A stretch of DNA of 64,000 bases from Gautieria morchelliformis (lineage: Eukaryota; Basidiomycota; Agaricomycetes; Gomphales; Gomphaceae). The DNA lies in assembly GCA_015179125.1 (NCBI GenBank), contig WHVA01000011.1, forward strand, positions 493,133 through 557,132. The letters are read 5' to 3'. The notes below the pieces were generated by a model. It was not told where the DNA came from. It did not search any database and saw nothing but the letters and a program-made list of their open reading frames with translations. How positions within the stretch are numbered: position 1 is the first letter of the stretch; every line of letters starts with the position of its first letter. Positions 1 to 11,888 of the stretch are shown in pieces. Made by a program: the position numbers and the translations under genes.

Positions 1-2151
1 CCAGAAGACGTGCTGTAATTAATTAATTAGCCAGCCTCGGGATTCAACACCCAGCACTGGTAAAATTGACGCGTACTCGACAATCCCGATGATCAGTCTG
101 TCGAGCGCATCGTCGGTGTCTAAACTTGCCATAAAATCCAGATATTTTAAGAGAAGCTAGGAAAACTGACATCCGGCCCCTTTGATGAACGCCTTGCGTA
201 GGAACAACGCAAAGTCTTTGTCGCCGTAGCTTGTTAGTCCCTTACGAAGACCCATGGGAGACTCCATGGTGGCTGCGAGGGAGGGACGCGTGACTCGGAG
301 ATCCTGCGTGAGATGGTCCGATCTGGTGGATCGGCGAGAATGTCCGCGGACGGGACCCGGGTACGGCCCATGGCTCTACCAAATCTTTTATGTAAAGGTG
401 TCCCACTGTATATTCTACACTCGTACTTAACCACTACCCACGCTCACCATGAGTGGAGTCCTGAACCGGGTTCTTGAATTGAAGGCGTCCATGTCAGTCG
501 TAGGTCACTTGCAGCAGACAGTGTAGATCTGCGCCACAGAGTCTATTCAATTAATCTTGGACAAAGATTACATCGCAGTCTAAACCCAAGTCTTCGCCGG
601 AGCCTCCAGATCCTGCAGATCCAAAAGGAAACTTACTCCGTGTTGTTTTGCGCGCCGGACTCTCAGCATTCTGCTGTTGCATGCGCTCGCCGTCCACGTC
701 ACTCACATTCACACAATCTGGGCAGAGTTGTCAGCCCAAATGTTCCTGCGGGTGCAAAATTATTTTTTTCACGCACTTCTGTATCGTATCACGGCTTTTC
801 CTCGAGCTCCTCTGGTCGTTTCCGTCGCACACGGGGCAGAGAATCCACTAAGACTTGTATGCGCTGGTGTTCAGACCTCATTCTCCTACGGCATATTTCC
901 CTAGATGTATTTCAGCCATGGAGTTGTGAGATACTATATGGTAGTTCTTAACCATGTGCCAATTGTGACGAAGACGAATGACCCCATAGCCCAGTTAAAC
1001 GCAACCCATGGCCCTTGATAGGAAATCAGAATCAGCTGATCATAACAGCCTACTGTACTTACCAGCCGTAATCCCTCTCATAAACCCGATGCCAACACCA
1101 CTCGCAATTCCACTCAGCAAGCTGGTTCGCGCGCATGGCATTTGGCCAATGTTCGAAAAGTCCTCGGCGAGATTGATCCTCTTCACTTGGAAAAGTGTGT
1201 TTGAACATTAATAAGGTATATAGGTCATATCCGCACCTTGACGGCGAGCTTAACATCCTTAGCAAGGTCTCCCGTTACTTCCTGGTTCGTGGAGTTGTTG
1301 GGTGACTTAGGAGGTGATCGGGCAGACTCTGATGGTGAGGATTCAGCCATTCGCGTACATGCGGAGACTGAGGTCGAAATCACAATTACGGCCTTTTAGC
1401 CATAACAAACCCTACGGACCCAAGTAGACTGTAGTGCTCTATGTCTGACAACATGTTGCATTATCTTCTCATCTTACCGGTCCCTGTCGCTGCAGGAGCT
1501 TTATGAGTGTCATAGCTCTCTACCCGGGCGAGTCATGAGTGTAATATAGATGATTTATCATTTAAAGCCTCAGATTGCGGCCAACCAGGTTTCTACAAGG
1601 TATCTAAAATAATGGTGCTCATCAGAGACAAACACTCCAAAGGGCTACCGCTCGCTCTACACGACTAACTCCTTCAACTGGCCGTGGATATACACCACAC
1701 ACCCTGGGCCGTCCCGTCGCATGCCTGCACTTCAGCCTCAACTATCCAAACCCCGTATCCATAAGCCCCAAGAGAAGCCCGTTAGACATCATACCAAGGA
1801 TTGCAAACGAGCCACCATCAGTCCGACTCGGAGCCCTTCCAGGCTAATGCACGTTCCCGCAGAACATGCTAACCTACTAACGAGGACATCTCCGACGAGG
1901 TCCAAGCCCCTGAGAATTCCCGTGAGCACATTCCCGGCACTCTCGCTCTCATTCTCCTCTCCTAGTTCGTGTTCGTGTCCGTGTTTGTGTTTTGTGTTCC
2001 TAAGTCCAGCCGATGCCCGGCGCCGCTGCCGCTCCCACTCGACCGCGGCGGTGGCGGTGCGGTTGGCGGCGGCGATGTGCCAATGGACGTGGCGATGTCG
2101 CCTATGAACAGGGACCCGACATGGGCGCGCAGCCAGCACATGTTGCTACTT
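1..2151. other. No supported gene
   Basis: I recognise no protein family or RNA here. Open frames are short, overlap on both strands and lack convincing splice context. From about 1,720 to 2,140 both strands stay open because the sequence is GC-rich and low in complexity (runs of GTGTTCGTGTCCGTG type). Confidence 0.5.
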
Positions 2152-2219
2152 TGTAAAGTTTGTTCTCCACCTGTGATTCCACCCCTGTAAAGTTTGTTCT
2201 CCACCTGTGATTCCACCCC
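2152..2219. repeat. Perfect 34-bp tandem duplication
   Basis: A 34-base unit starting TGTAAAGTTTGTTCTCC and ending TTCCACCCC occurs twice head to tail with no mismatch, so the duplication is recent or the locus slips often. It lies inside a minus-strand open frame of unknown value. Confidence 0.95.
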
Positions 2220-2429
2220 TCCTATCCAACGGCGCCATCGCGTCCGGACAACACCTCCACTGCCACCCAATCTGTGATCACATTTTCAGGATCACGCAAA
2301 ACCGACACAGCGACATCCCAAAAGCCAAAAGCACGCCTTGGCTCCCTCGTATTCAAAATCTGTTCGTAGATCCTGAGTCCGCCGCGAGACCCGCGCACCA
2401 GCCAAGTACTTGATTGACTGTTGGGGAAC

Positions 2430-2596
2430 CTCAATAAACTCTGAGCGACAAAGAATCCACTGAGAGAGAAAATCACTTACGGGGGTCAGGCTCCGCGCGT
2501 CCGCGTCGAAGCGCGGTACAGGTGAGGATCAATGACTGAAGTGACGACGGGGGATCGTAGGGATGCAGGGTGCCCGCGAGGATGGCGATGGCCTGG
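2430..2596. repeat. 165-bp direct repeat, copy 1
   Basis: This block from CTCAATAAACTCTGAG to GGCCTGG recurs at 3,251-3,417 in the same orientation with about ten differences. On the minus strand both copies encode the same short tail rich in Arg, Leu and Pro, followed by a preserved GTAAGTGATTTTCTCTCTCAG stretch. That stretch looks like a splice pair, but at 21 bases it is too short for a normal fungal intron. The repeats flank a possible zinc-finger fragment. Segmental duplication of a gene end is my inference. Confidence 0.85.
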
Positions 2597-2762
2597 CGGC
2601 ATAGACCTATTTTCAACCACCGGGGTCCAGCCGGGCCCGTGGAGTCACCTCCACCCCACCCCGCCTTCCCCGTCAGCCTTTCGTTGAAACGTTTTCGCGG
2701 GGCTTGATCCGGGCTACAAATGCACCAATTTGAGTGTGCTAGAAAGAATGCATATGAAGTGC

Positions 2763-2981
2763 TCACCAAACAGTGCATTCATATAATTCCGGCCTCCCGT
2801 AGTGCTCCTTCCTTACATGGATCCGTGCACCCTCCTTGCTGGTATGCAGGTGTTGGAGACACTGATTACAAGTTGGCGTGCACTCCTTGAAAGACAGATG
2901 GACTTGACAACCTGGCCAGCGGCATTCATATATATTGTGACCGACGCGTGGCAGGTACACATCGGCATCCCTGTCGCTCAA
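2763..2981 (-). CDS. Possible C2H2-type zinc-finger gene fragment
   Basis: A 72-codon minus-strand frame starts with ATG and contains a Cys/His cluster: YECRWPGC early, CNQCLQHLH in the middle, then a His-x4-His-like pair (ARIHVRKEHYG). This resembles fungal C2H2-like fingers of the CxWPGC type. The frame ends just before a GTGAGC donor-like sequence (near 2,764), so it may be the first exon of a spliced gene. I could not follow it further. The surrounding 165-bp duplication suggests rearrangement, so this could be a pseudogene. Confidence 0.3.
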   Translation of the reverse strand: MSDRDADVYLPRVGHNIYECRWPGCQVHLSFKECTPTCNQCLQHLHTSKEGARIHVRKEHYGRPELYECTVW

Positions 2982-3250
2982 TGTTCCCTCTATGAGTCGA
3001 TATTCGTGCCTTTGACGAGAATGGCCAGGATTGTTAGAAGCGAAAGACGAGAATTGCTGGCTGTGGTGACCATAGGAAGTCTCTGATGAAACAGACAGTG
3101 CGACGAGTTAACATTGACATTAGGGGTAAAGACCGAAACAGCAGTGACGAGCCTCGAGCGGGTGTGGTGTTCATGCTGACGTCGTAGCCATAGCTCATAG
3201 CACCGGCCTCACCACCATATGCAGCGGATACGCCCCCTGCTCTCTCTTGT

Positions 3251-3417
3251 CTCAATAAACTCTGAGCGACAAAGAATCCACTGAGAGAGAAAATCACTTA
3301 CTGGGGTCAGGCTCCGCGCGTCCGCGTCGAAGCGCGGTACAGGTGAGAATCAATGACCGAAGTGACGACGGGGGACCGTAGGGGTGCAGGGTGTCCGCGA
3401 GGATGGCGATGTCCTGG
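3251..3417. repeat. 165-bp direct repeat, copy 2
   Basis: Second copy of the block at 2,430-2,596, same orientation. The shared part ends at GTCCTGG; sequence on both sides then differs between the copies. Confidence 0.85.
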
Positions 3418-3870
3418 ATGAGATTGTTGGCAAGGAACCCCACCGACCAGGGCACGGACGAGGAATCTGACGCTGCTCCGTGCGTTCGACCTAATACCAA
3501 GCATCGCAGACGAGCAACAATCAGTTCGAGCTCTTCCACGCTAAAAAGTGTACGTACAGAACATGCCAACCCTCAACCCCAACCTCAACCCCCACCTCCA
3601 ACGAGGAATCCGCCCCACGGGGCGTAGAATGGATGTACCGACGACTTGGCGGGACGCAGCTGCTGTTGGGGAAAAGCCCCGCGCCCAATGGGCCTAGTGC
3701 GAGTGAGCGGTAAATCAGAAAGGTTCTGAATGTCACAGAAACGAAAATAAAGGAATTTGGGGTGGAGTAGAGACCGCCGCACACTGGCCCTCTATAGCAC
3801 ATGGATGCCACACAGGTATGGCACCCGGAGGCACCAGCCTACGTTGGAGTTCTAGATACAGGACGTGGGT

Positions 3871-5005
3871 ATGCATACTCACCAGGGAGGGAAGCATGTA
3901 GAAGAAAGTGAGAGGAGGAGATGGACTGGGGTGTGTAAGGATAAAGATGCTGCTGAAAGAAAACGGCCGCATTATATACGTTACACCTGAGCGGCCCTGA
4001 GGGCTGACATGCCTTGTAATTTCGAGAGAAGCCAGAGCAGCTGACAGATCGTAAAGTGAATGTGCACGTTGCCATGAAGCATCGGAGCATGATTTTGAGA
4101 CCTGATTTGGGTTAGACGTGATCAGAAGTCATTCCGATGGACCGGGAGTCCTGACGCCTTGAGGTGCATTCCCCCAGAAATTCTGAGCCTTTGTTGAAGA
4201 CGTGAATATATGATGCTCCGAGCCAGCTTGCCATACTCACCAAGGCTGAAAATTACTCAGAAGGAAGAGGAGAGGAGGAGAGGGAAGGGAGTGCACGGAG
4301 AAAGACGCTGCGGAAAGGAGGTCGCCGAATTGCATAAACGTTACACCTGAGCGACCCTGACGTGGCTTGTAATTTTGAGAGAAGCCAGAGGGCTGGCAGA
4401 TGTCGCGTAAGTGAATATGCACGTTGCCACGAACATCGGACCACGATTTTGAGACCTGATTTGGGTTAGACGTGATCATCGATCTGGCCCAGGCCTCAGG
4501 AATCATTCCGGAGGATCGGGAGTCCTGACGCCTTGAGTGGATTCCCCCAGACATTCTGAGATAAGGCCTTTGTTGAAGACATGGACATATGGTGCTCTGA
4601 TTATGCTGAAAAAAATTACTGAGGAGAGGAGGAGAAGGAAGGGAGTGCATGGAGAAAGACGCTGCGGAAAGGAGTTCGCCGAATTGCATAAACGCTACAC
4701 CTGAGCGACCCTGACGTGGCTTGTAATTTTGAGAAAAGTCAGAGGGCTGGCAGATGTCGCGTAAGTGAATGTGTGCCACGAACATCGGACCACGATTTTA
4801 AGCCCTGATTTGGGTTAGACGTGATCATCGATCTGGCCCAGGCCTCAGGAATCATTCCGAAGGATCGGGAGTCCTGACGCCTTGAGGTGCATCCCCCAGA
4901 CATTCTGAGATGAGGCCTTTGTTGAAGAAAGCGAATCCCACACTTCTGACACATAGAACTTCGTAGAAGAACATGGATATATCATTGCTCCGAGCCAGCC
5001 GCAAG
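3871..5005. repeat. Tandem repeat of ~360 bp, three diverged copies
   Basis: Three head-to-tail units start near 3,871, 4,231 and 4,605. Landmarks recur in order in each: GAGGAGGAG-rich stretch, ACACCTGAGCG, TTGTAATTT with GAGA, GATTTGGGTTAGACGTGATCA, GGAGTCCTGACGCCTTGAG, CCTTTGTTGAAGA and (copies 1 and 3) GCTCCGAGCCAGC. Copies 2 and 3 are closest; copy 1 is more diverged and shorter in places. On the minus strand two units remain open together, giving a 182-codon frame with an internal protein repeat at 4,237-4,785. No family is recognised, and the open frame may be a by-product of the repeat. Confidence 0.85.
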
Positions 5006-7344
5006 ACACGCGGCGGCTAGCGATGTCGGCCTTTAGAAATAAAGTGGCACAGATGAGTAAAGCGCTTATGCGATAGATGGCACTAACAATAGCTCATTGT
5101 GCATGCAATCTTCATTGTTACTCGAGTTCGAATGGAGTGACGGTCGGGTCACAGATACAGCTCCATTGCAAATCTCTGCCACGTCGATTCACATAGAAAT
5201 CAGCTGTCCAAATCCCTTCAAGTACAGGTATGGACTGACCCTGTTTGTAAACTTTAACTCAATGACGACAGCAGTCTTCTCACGAATTTTCCAGAGAAAG
5301 TTCTCTAGAGGCTGTCAAAGAGTCAAACCTGCGATAAGCAACTCTCCAATTTTCCATGGAAATGTATGAGCACTGATCTCCCCTGATATCTTCAGCTTAT
5401 CAGCACGAATGCAACCTGGGAAAGATTGGGTGTAGAACAGCGCTCACCGCTTTCTGCGGGGAGAGACAGTGAACAGGCACGTATCGCATACCGTGGCATA
5501 CAGTGTTTGAAACGCTCATGACGTGTCGCACGCTAGCCTGATATCCATGCCTGGAGGAAGGCATATGTTTCGTACTGAACATGAATTTCAGGATTGCAGC
5601 TTAGTTGTTAAGCTGCAATCCAGACATTCAAGTATGTGGAGTCTTACTCAATATATTTGAACAGCGGTTGACCTGAGGCACTTGAGTCCAGGTCATAACG
5701 CCATCGCTGAGTTCGATTCACGACTGGAGGCCTACAAATATATATTCACGTACCGGCCAACCCAGCCATGTCATGATGACCGCGGCGACGGGACATGATC
5801 AGTCGATAAGTATGTCAACATAATTTCACTTGTGATTCGCCGAGTATCTGACCACAGGATAGACATGGGACAGCCGGCCACGATCTTGGAAGAGTACCAT
5901 GGCAATGGCCGACCTAGCTGTGGAATCCATCAATGGGAGGCGTAAATTGGCGGAGAGCCAGTTGGAAAGTTAAAGAGATGACTTGCCATGAAAGTGACAA
6001 GGAACAAGTAGGCATAGTGTGCGGACATCGACAAAAGGCTTCCATCCTTGTTCAAAGGTTCAAAATAGTCCATTGACCAACCAAGACCAGCAACATCGAA
6101 ATTCCCGACGAGTGCAGTGTGTACGGTACGTCCATCACTGCCCGTTAAGCCTCCCATATAATTCATTGAACTGTTGACCACTTTCAGCTTGTTGATATGC
6201 ATGGCCGACAGTACCACGGTTATATTACTTGCGGCTCGTGCGTTAAGTGACACCAGCAACCATCGGATCCCGCTACAATTGAGTCGCTCGAAGCCATGAG
6301 AGCTGGAAGGACACGAGTAGTTATTACGCTACTTCAAGGCCCTTGCTGCAGCTAGGCTGTCACGGGTTTCGGTCATAGTCAAGACGAAAGCAGGGACAGC
6401 CGCCCGGTCCTCAATTTAGCCTTGGCCGATGGTCACCGTGCCGGATATAAGGTTTATTTCTTCTCACCTGTGGGTAGCGCCGACCATCTAATGTTAGGTC
6501 AAACATACTGTTTGTTTCAGTTTGCTGTCCATTTTGAATCAACTGTCGACAGTCACCAGCATCGACATGATGTGAACATTCGATCCAACTCCATTCTCCT
6601 TCGACCCACGACCAAACCCATACGTGCCAATGCTTGCCAGGATAATTTAGCAGCACGGCAGTCCTGTTCTAACTAGCTATCCCAGCGGTTTAAGATCGAG
6701 CCTCGGCGCTGGACGTACGGTCGCCTTCATCTCTCGGGAACTCCTATCAGCAATCTCTTCCACTCAAATAGATTATGAATCGGATGGTGCTCGGTGCTAT
6801 GGTCCTGCGGCTGTTCGTGCATTCAAGCTCTATCGATACTAGCCCCACTCATTGTATTTCTTACCTTCGATACGCACACGGTACGTTACACATTCCGATA
6901 GCTATCGATCACTAGCTCAAACTGCATGTCACCGCCAGACAGCCTCTCTGAAGCACATGTATACATTAGCGGTCAAGATGAACATGCGTGAGTGCTTGAT
7001 TATGTTTAACGTTGTCCCAGTGCCAATATATTTTACTTTCAGATACAGCGTTCCTGGTACATGAATATGCAGTGCTCTCCCTGATTGTAGCCTACTTACA
7101 TCAATGCATTGTAAGGGGAAGCGGTGAGTGATGAACGTCGATGAGACATCATATGAGGGCAATAAGCACAATCTTACAGTCAACCAGAAAAACCGAAGCA
7201 AGAACAGAGGGATAATACATATATCATTATTGATGCACCGTGGAAGGTGTAATATGGGATGCATTTTATAGTGTACGTTCAACCCAACGGTAAGAAATCT
7301 CGTGATAGATTGGCACAGCGTCGGTGGCTTCCATATCGGCAAAT
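5006..7344. other. No recognised gene
   Basis: There are several open frames of 60-110 codons on both strands, for example minus 5,930-6,259 and minus 6,411-6,656. None shows a motif I recognise or a coherent exon chain. I see no LTR, TIR or RNA gene. Confidence 0.4.
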
Positions 7345-7346
7345 TA

Positions 7347-7889
7347 GGGCCTATCACAGTAGCGGTTCTGATGGGGATTTGGAGAGGATTTGGACAAGGA
7401 TTTGGATGTTGCGCACAATAATAACGAAACGAGGTCATCTTACCAGTCAGGCGGCGTGACGCATTCAAGAGGCCATTTTTCACCATGCCATCGAATAGTG
7501 AAGATAATTCTTCCGCTGGTGACTTCCAACCTCCAATACATAACCTAACATTTCAAAGTAAGCTGCTGCAGCTTGTGTCACCCTGGAGAACTCTAGGCCT
7601 TTCGTTTGCGCAGGAGTCATTTACCTTAGCTGCATGGAGCAGAGCTTCCAGCTGTGGAACAGAAAGGGTGTCTGCCATAGCAGGATCAGCACGTTTGCGC
7701 TTCGTCGAACTCATACCACAGTCTCAGAAGGTGATGTGGCAGCTTAGAAGGGGATAACAGCCTTTAGAGCTCCGCGAGGTGTGCCAGCCGAAATCCAAAT
7801 CCAAAATGACACGACTTTTCCGAATGCCTTCTCAAATCCTCATCAAAACCACTCCAAATCCCCATCAAAACCGCTACTCTGATAGGCCC
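7347..7889. mobile_element. MITE-like element with TA target duplication
   Basis: The ends form an inverted repeat: GGGCCTATCACAGTAGCGG on the left pairs with CCGCTACTCTGATAGGCCC on the right. The similarity continues inward for about 70-90 bp through repeated CAAATCC motifs. TA lies directly outside each end (7,345-7,346 and 7,890-7,891), the target duplication typical of Tc1/mariner and pogo elements. Inside on the minus strand, a short frame from about 7,714 begins MSSTKRKRADP and stops at a GTAAAT donor-like site. It could be a remnant of the 5' exon of the parent transposase. Length 543 bp fits a non-autonomous element. Confidence 0.7.
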
Positions 7890-7891
7890 TA

Positions 7892-8854
7892 TTGCCTCTC
7901 GATCCGAACCGGCGAGCACTAATTTGATTTTTGATACGATTTACGACTCCAATAACTTATTAGATGCAACTATTTCTTGACCTTACAGTAAGCAAGAAAG
8001 ATTTCAATAATCTGACCATCCGCGTACTTATCCTGACTCCACCGTAGTACGCATATAGGATGAACGGACATCGAGTGCATGTGCAGTCAAAATTCGTGGT
8101 ACTTCTTCCCAAATCTTGCAACGAGGCCTCACCAAACATCGAAGAAACTCAGAAGAGCTTCCGCGAATACTGCGAAAGGTCCCCTTGCTCGTCAAGGGCA
8201 CTGGGAGGTCGAAAATCGTGGGAAATCCGACACCTTTTGCCGATGTTTTCCAGAGTATGACGCAATACTTTATTAAGCTTATCTGCTCCTCGATCAAGTT
8301 GCTGCTCACGCCGGCCCTCCCTCTACTCTGCTTCTGTCCTTGAATTGTCGCATACCCTGCCTAACACTGTCCTCGATGAGAGATAGCCTCTTCCGCTGAT
8401 GTCAGACATATCTGCTTCTGGTCTTGGATCGCTGCATATGCGATCTAAGCCACTGCTGAGTGAGTTCTGCTCCGTGTATAAAAGTCTCGTCTCATCTCTT
8501 TCTACCGTTCCATCTTCTCTGCGCCTGCGCTAATGTACGTATTCTTATCATTTTGGCCATCGTTCTGCTTTCACTGATCAACTCTTCCCTCACCCTACTT
8601 GTTCAGACTCTGTCATGTTGCGCATTCACACTATGTATCTTTCCTCTGCGCCTGACGGTGCTGCCCAGCCACTGCCTCTCACGATTTCCAATACAATTCG
8701 CTATCTTTTGATGAACTGGATTTCATTGCCTTTCCACACCTGATCTAACATTTCCTGCACCTTTCTCGCCATCTCCTTTACTTGAGTCAATTACAGATCC
8801 CTCGGTAATTGTACCTCCACTCTCCGTATCACAAGATTGCTTACATTGTCATGA
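7892..8854. other. No supported gene
   Basis: Only short overlapping open frames. Upstream exons of the split gene whose left half lies at 8,855-9,295 might be here, but I could not identify them. Confidence 0.4.
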
Positions 8855-9295
8855 TGCAACGCCGCGTGGGTGACTCTGGTGGGTGAGGTCTCCCGTGATG
8901 GAGCCTGGCTGTCTGCTGTGGGGGCATACTGTCCAGCCTCAAAACAGAACCCAGGTGACAAATTTACGGGTGCGAAGGTAAGGTTCGAGCTTGTCGCTCC
9001 ATCCAACCCCAAGCTTGCTCTATTCAGAGACGATTGGGAGATGTATTTGTCAAACATCCATGCTATACATGATGTGGCGCTGAAGGATAAGGCCCATCGC
9101 TCTGAGCGCAAGGATCCGGTGCAGAAGAGTCCAAGTCGTCTCATCGTCAGACACCCGCTAGTTATCGTGAGTCCGGATTAAGTAAACCACCTGCTACCAC
9201 TGAACGTCACTCTGGCTGATTCCAGGAGAGGATGGCGGCAGACGACACCACTGACGGTTTGAATGATGGATATGATCTCAGTGAACAGGACAAAG
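8855..9295 (+). pseudogene. Left half of a split unknown gene
   Basis: Two exons join in frame. The first is open from 8,855 to 9,166 and ends at a GTGAGT donor. The second runs from 9,226 (after TTCCAG) to 9,295, ending at a GTGCGT donor. The peptide is hydrophilic, with no motif I recognise; it includes DDWEMYLSNIHAIHDV and RLIVRHPLVIERMAADD. Nineteen bases past the last donor, the end of the 9,315-40,938 inverted-repeat element begins. On the far side of that element, at 40,939, there is an acceptor-like CCTTGCAG and then more coding-like sequence. I infer that the element landed in an intron and that 40,965-41,369 is the rest of the gene. The true start was not found. Confidence 0.45.
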
Positions 9296-9314
9296 GTGCG
9301 TTCACCATGTTACA

Positions 9315-9911
9315 CCCGTTTGCAGTACCTAGGCGCGCGTCGGATTTGCTTCCGTTTTAGCGCGCAAACTTCGAACAACGATATCTTGCTTGATATCGCT
9401 CCGATTCGCTTGAAATTTCATATCTGAAGCTATGTGGACCATAGCTAGGGCATAGAACTAAAAAATCCAAATAAAACAAGCATTTTTTATTTTGCATTTT
9501 GGGTGCTGAGGGGGGAACAATGTCAAGCTTAGCTTACTGTATGTAGTTCAATGCAGGTTTTAATTTTGTTTGCTACTTTGTACTAATGGTGAGAACCCAC
9601 TACAGGAGAATCTCCAGAAGAGGGTGTCATAGGATTGGAGAGGAAGGGCTTAGCTTCTTCTGACATTGGATCAGTGAGATCTGACGGTAGGCGTTCATTC
9701 TCGATGTCGGATTTCCTCCTGTGTAGCATAAGCCCCGAAATCTTTGATCCCTTCCGCACCGAGTGCCAATGCACCATAAGGCAACTTCGCCAATCCTGAC
9801 ACATTCTTGAGCTCGGAAACCGCAGGGGCGCACACATATGCGGTGGGGTGAGGGGCGCGGAGGTGCTGGGGTGGGCGAGCTGGTGTAGGAGGACGGGGTG
9901 GTGGGGGAGCG
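9315..9911 (+). repeat. Left terminal inverted repeat
   Basis: 597 bp, matching 40,341-40,938 in inverse orientation with a few differences. It contains an AT-rich part around 9,470-9,600 and a GC-rich inner part with GTGGGCGAGCTGGTG. Minus-strand open frames of about 100-120 codons here reappear in the other arm. I read them as repeat by-products, not genes. Confidence 0.85.
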
Positions 9912-11436
9912 TGTAGGGGAACGGCTGTTCAACCAGCCAAGGAAGGCTGCTCAACCAGCCCTAGTCTTTTCTTTTTGTCTTGACAACATGTAAAAACACA
10001 TTTGAGGAATTAACAGTATCTGTATGCTGTTAATATAACTGGGGATTCAAACATTCCTCTAGTTAACTCATATTTTTCCTTATTTTTCCAAAGTCTCCAT
10101 GGCTCAAACTACCATTTTTCTGTCATTACAGAGTTGTGGATCCTCTAGCACCCACAACTCTGTTCTCGGTGCTCTATTTCAAACTCCGCCGGGCACCTCG
10201 GCGGTGGCCGCATTTTTGGACTTATGGTCACCCAAGCACCCACAAGTCCGGCAGGATGGCTCACTCAGTATTTCCAGCTGAGTCCCAAACAGTTGCTATA
10301 TGCAGCCATAGCAACTGTGCAGCCTGTTTGGCTTCACCAAACAATGGGGATCATGGTCAGTCATGACAACTGGGCTGTACCAGGCTATGCCCAGCTGTGC
10401 TAAGCAGTGCTCTTAGTAATCATGGCTACAGAGCCCTAATTGGCTCAGAACTGCTTACTCAGCTTCTGAGTGCCAAATACATGGTTATCTGGAGATACAG
10501 CCTCAATGACTCAACCAATCCAGGCACAACTTGGTGAGTCAGGAGTACATGACTCAGCCAAGCTGTGCTATGGCACATGACCCTTTTCAGTGAGTCATTC
10601 CTGACAGATCAAGCTCTGATTGGTAGGAAGCATGGTAGAGTCCCCTGGAAACAGCCAGTTTCTTCCAACCCTTTCTTCCATCTTCCACAAGCTTCTTCCC
10701 CCATTCCATTAATAGATAGAAGGTTCTACCTGCTTACTAAGCTCCTGTACATTACAATATAAAAGGAGGCCCTTTGCCTGCCCTTTGAGCAATCAATCTA
10801 CCCATCTTCTATCCTACACAGCTTGTGTGACTTGCACATCTTATCTAAGTTCCTAACCCGAACTAGAATACTACTCTTGCTTAGAGTAACTATTCTTAGT
10901 TAAGTAGTTGCTTTACTGCTTAGCCACTTAGCCTAACACGCTGGGTGAAACTCTACAGAGTGAGGTTGGCAATCGATTTTCTTGTCAATTAGCACTCCAA
11001 TACCCGAGACGAGCTGTTCAGTTGATTTTCCTGTTCAGTGACTTTCACAAGTCAAGTCAAGTTGTGCGTGAAAGCCACTTCACATTACTCTCTCGTTATT
11101 GCAGTGCATTGACGTTGGTCGACCCAATCCACTTACAAACTCTCCTGCGGAGCCTATTCCCTCTTTATTAAAAGGAATACTCTTGGACCCCGATAGTGTC
11201 CTTGAACCTACACACTCTTTTAGTTTATTGTTCAGTGCAGCTAAGAAACACATTGCCTTCTACCTGTAATAACTTGGACTAGTTATTACACAGATTGCAA
11301 CCAAGGTACAAATATTAAATTATTTCCGGAGTTGTGCTGCTGCATTGAATTGGTATTCTACTAGTCGTGTAAACGACACGTTCTGATAGACAGAGGCGTT
11401 AGCAATAACACCAAAGTCTTGAAGGGTTCCAAAACA
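9912..11436 (+). mobile_element. Solo LTR, 1,525 bp
   Basis: It starts TGTAGGGG and ends AAAACA, with GAGCG at 9,907-9,911 and again at 11,437-11,441 as a 5-bp target duplication. Flanking GC-rich sequence rejoins cleanly if it is removed. No gag or pol lies inside. A TATAAAA box occurs at 10,758, consistent with an LTR promoter in plus orientation. A second, truncated copy of the same family begins at 56,116 with the same first bases. Absence of internal genes and of a partner LTR points to LTR-LTR recombination. Confidence 0.85.
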
Positions 11437-11441
11437 GAGCG

Positions 11442-11874
11442 GGCGGCGGCAGGTGCGGGTGTGGGTGCGGGTGCAGGTGCGGGTGCGGGTGCGGGTGCAG
11501 GTGTGGGTGCGGGTGTGGGTGCAGGTGCGGGTGCGGGTGCAGGTACGGGTGCGGGTGCAAGTACGGGTGCAGATGCAGGTGCAGGTGCGGGTGCGGGTGC
11601 AGGGACGGGTTGGGCGGCAACGTGAAGGACGCGGGGGCGGAGGTGGGCGAGCTGGTGTAGGAGGACGGGGTGGTGGGGAAGCGGGCGGCGGCGGGTGCGG
11701 GTGTGGGTGCAGGTACGGGCGCAGGTGCGGGTGCGGGTGCAGGTACGGGTGCGGGTGCAGGTACGGGTGCAGATGCAGGTGCAGGTGCGGGTGCGGGTGC
11801 AGGGACGGGTTGGGCGGCGACGCGAAGGATGCGGGGGCGGAGGTGGGCGAGCTGGTGTAGGAGGACGGGGTGGT
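11442..11874 (+). repeat. GC-rich hexamer minisatellite in higher-order units
   Basis: Runs of GGTGCG and GGTGCA, with GGTGTG and GGTACG variants, are separated by a longer spacer containing GTGGGCGAGCTGGTG and GACGGGGTGGT. Two units of roughly 200 bp are present here. The array resumes at 35,686 after Gypsy-1, and a shorter inverse version lies at 40,245-40,340. Long frames of His-Pro or Ala-Gly through it are by-products of the repeat. Confidence 0.9.
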
Positions 11875-11888
11875 TGTCAAGATTGGTT

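Noticed and set aside
2475..2495. 21-base intron (GTAAGT to CTCAG)
   Set aside because: Splice-like in both direct repeats, but too short for spliceosomal introns in this genome, where the clear ones are about 45-75 bp.
5680..5735. tRNA-like GTTCGATTC motif
   Set aside because: No acceptor, D or anticodon stems can be formed around it.
6929..7486. 185-codon minus-strand frame
   Set aside because: It crosses the left end of the MITE at 7,347, so it mixes two unrelated sequences; no domain recognised.
9313..9314. 8-bp target duplication for the large TIR element
   Set aside because: Only CA is shared outside both ends; the next bases differ, so an 8-bp (hAT-like) duplication is not supported.
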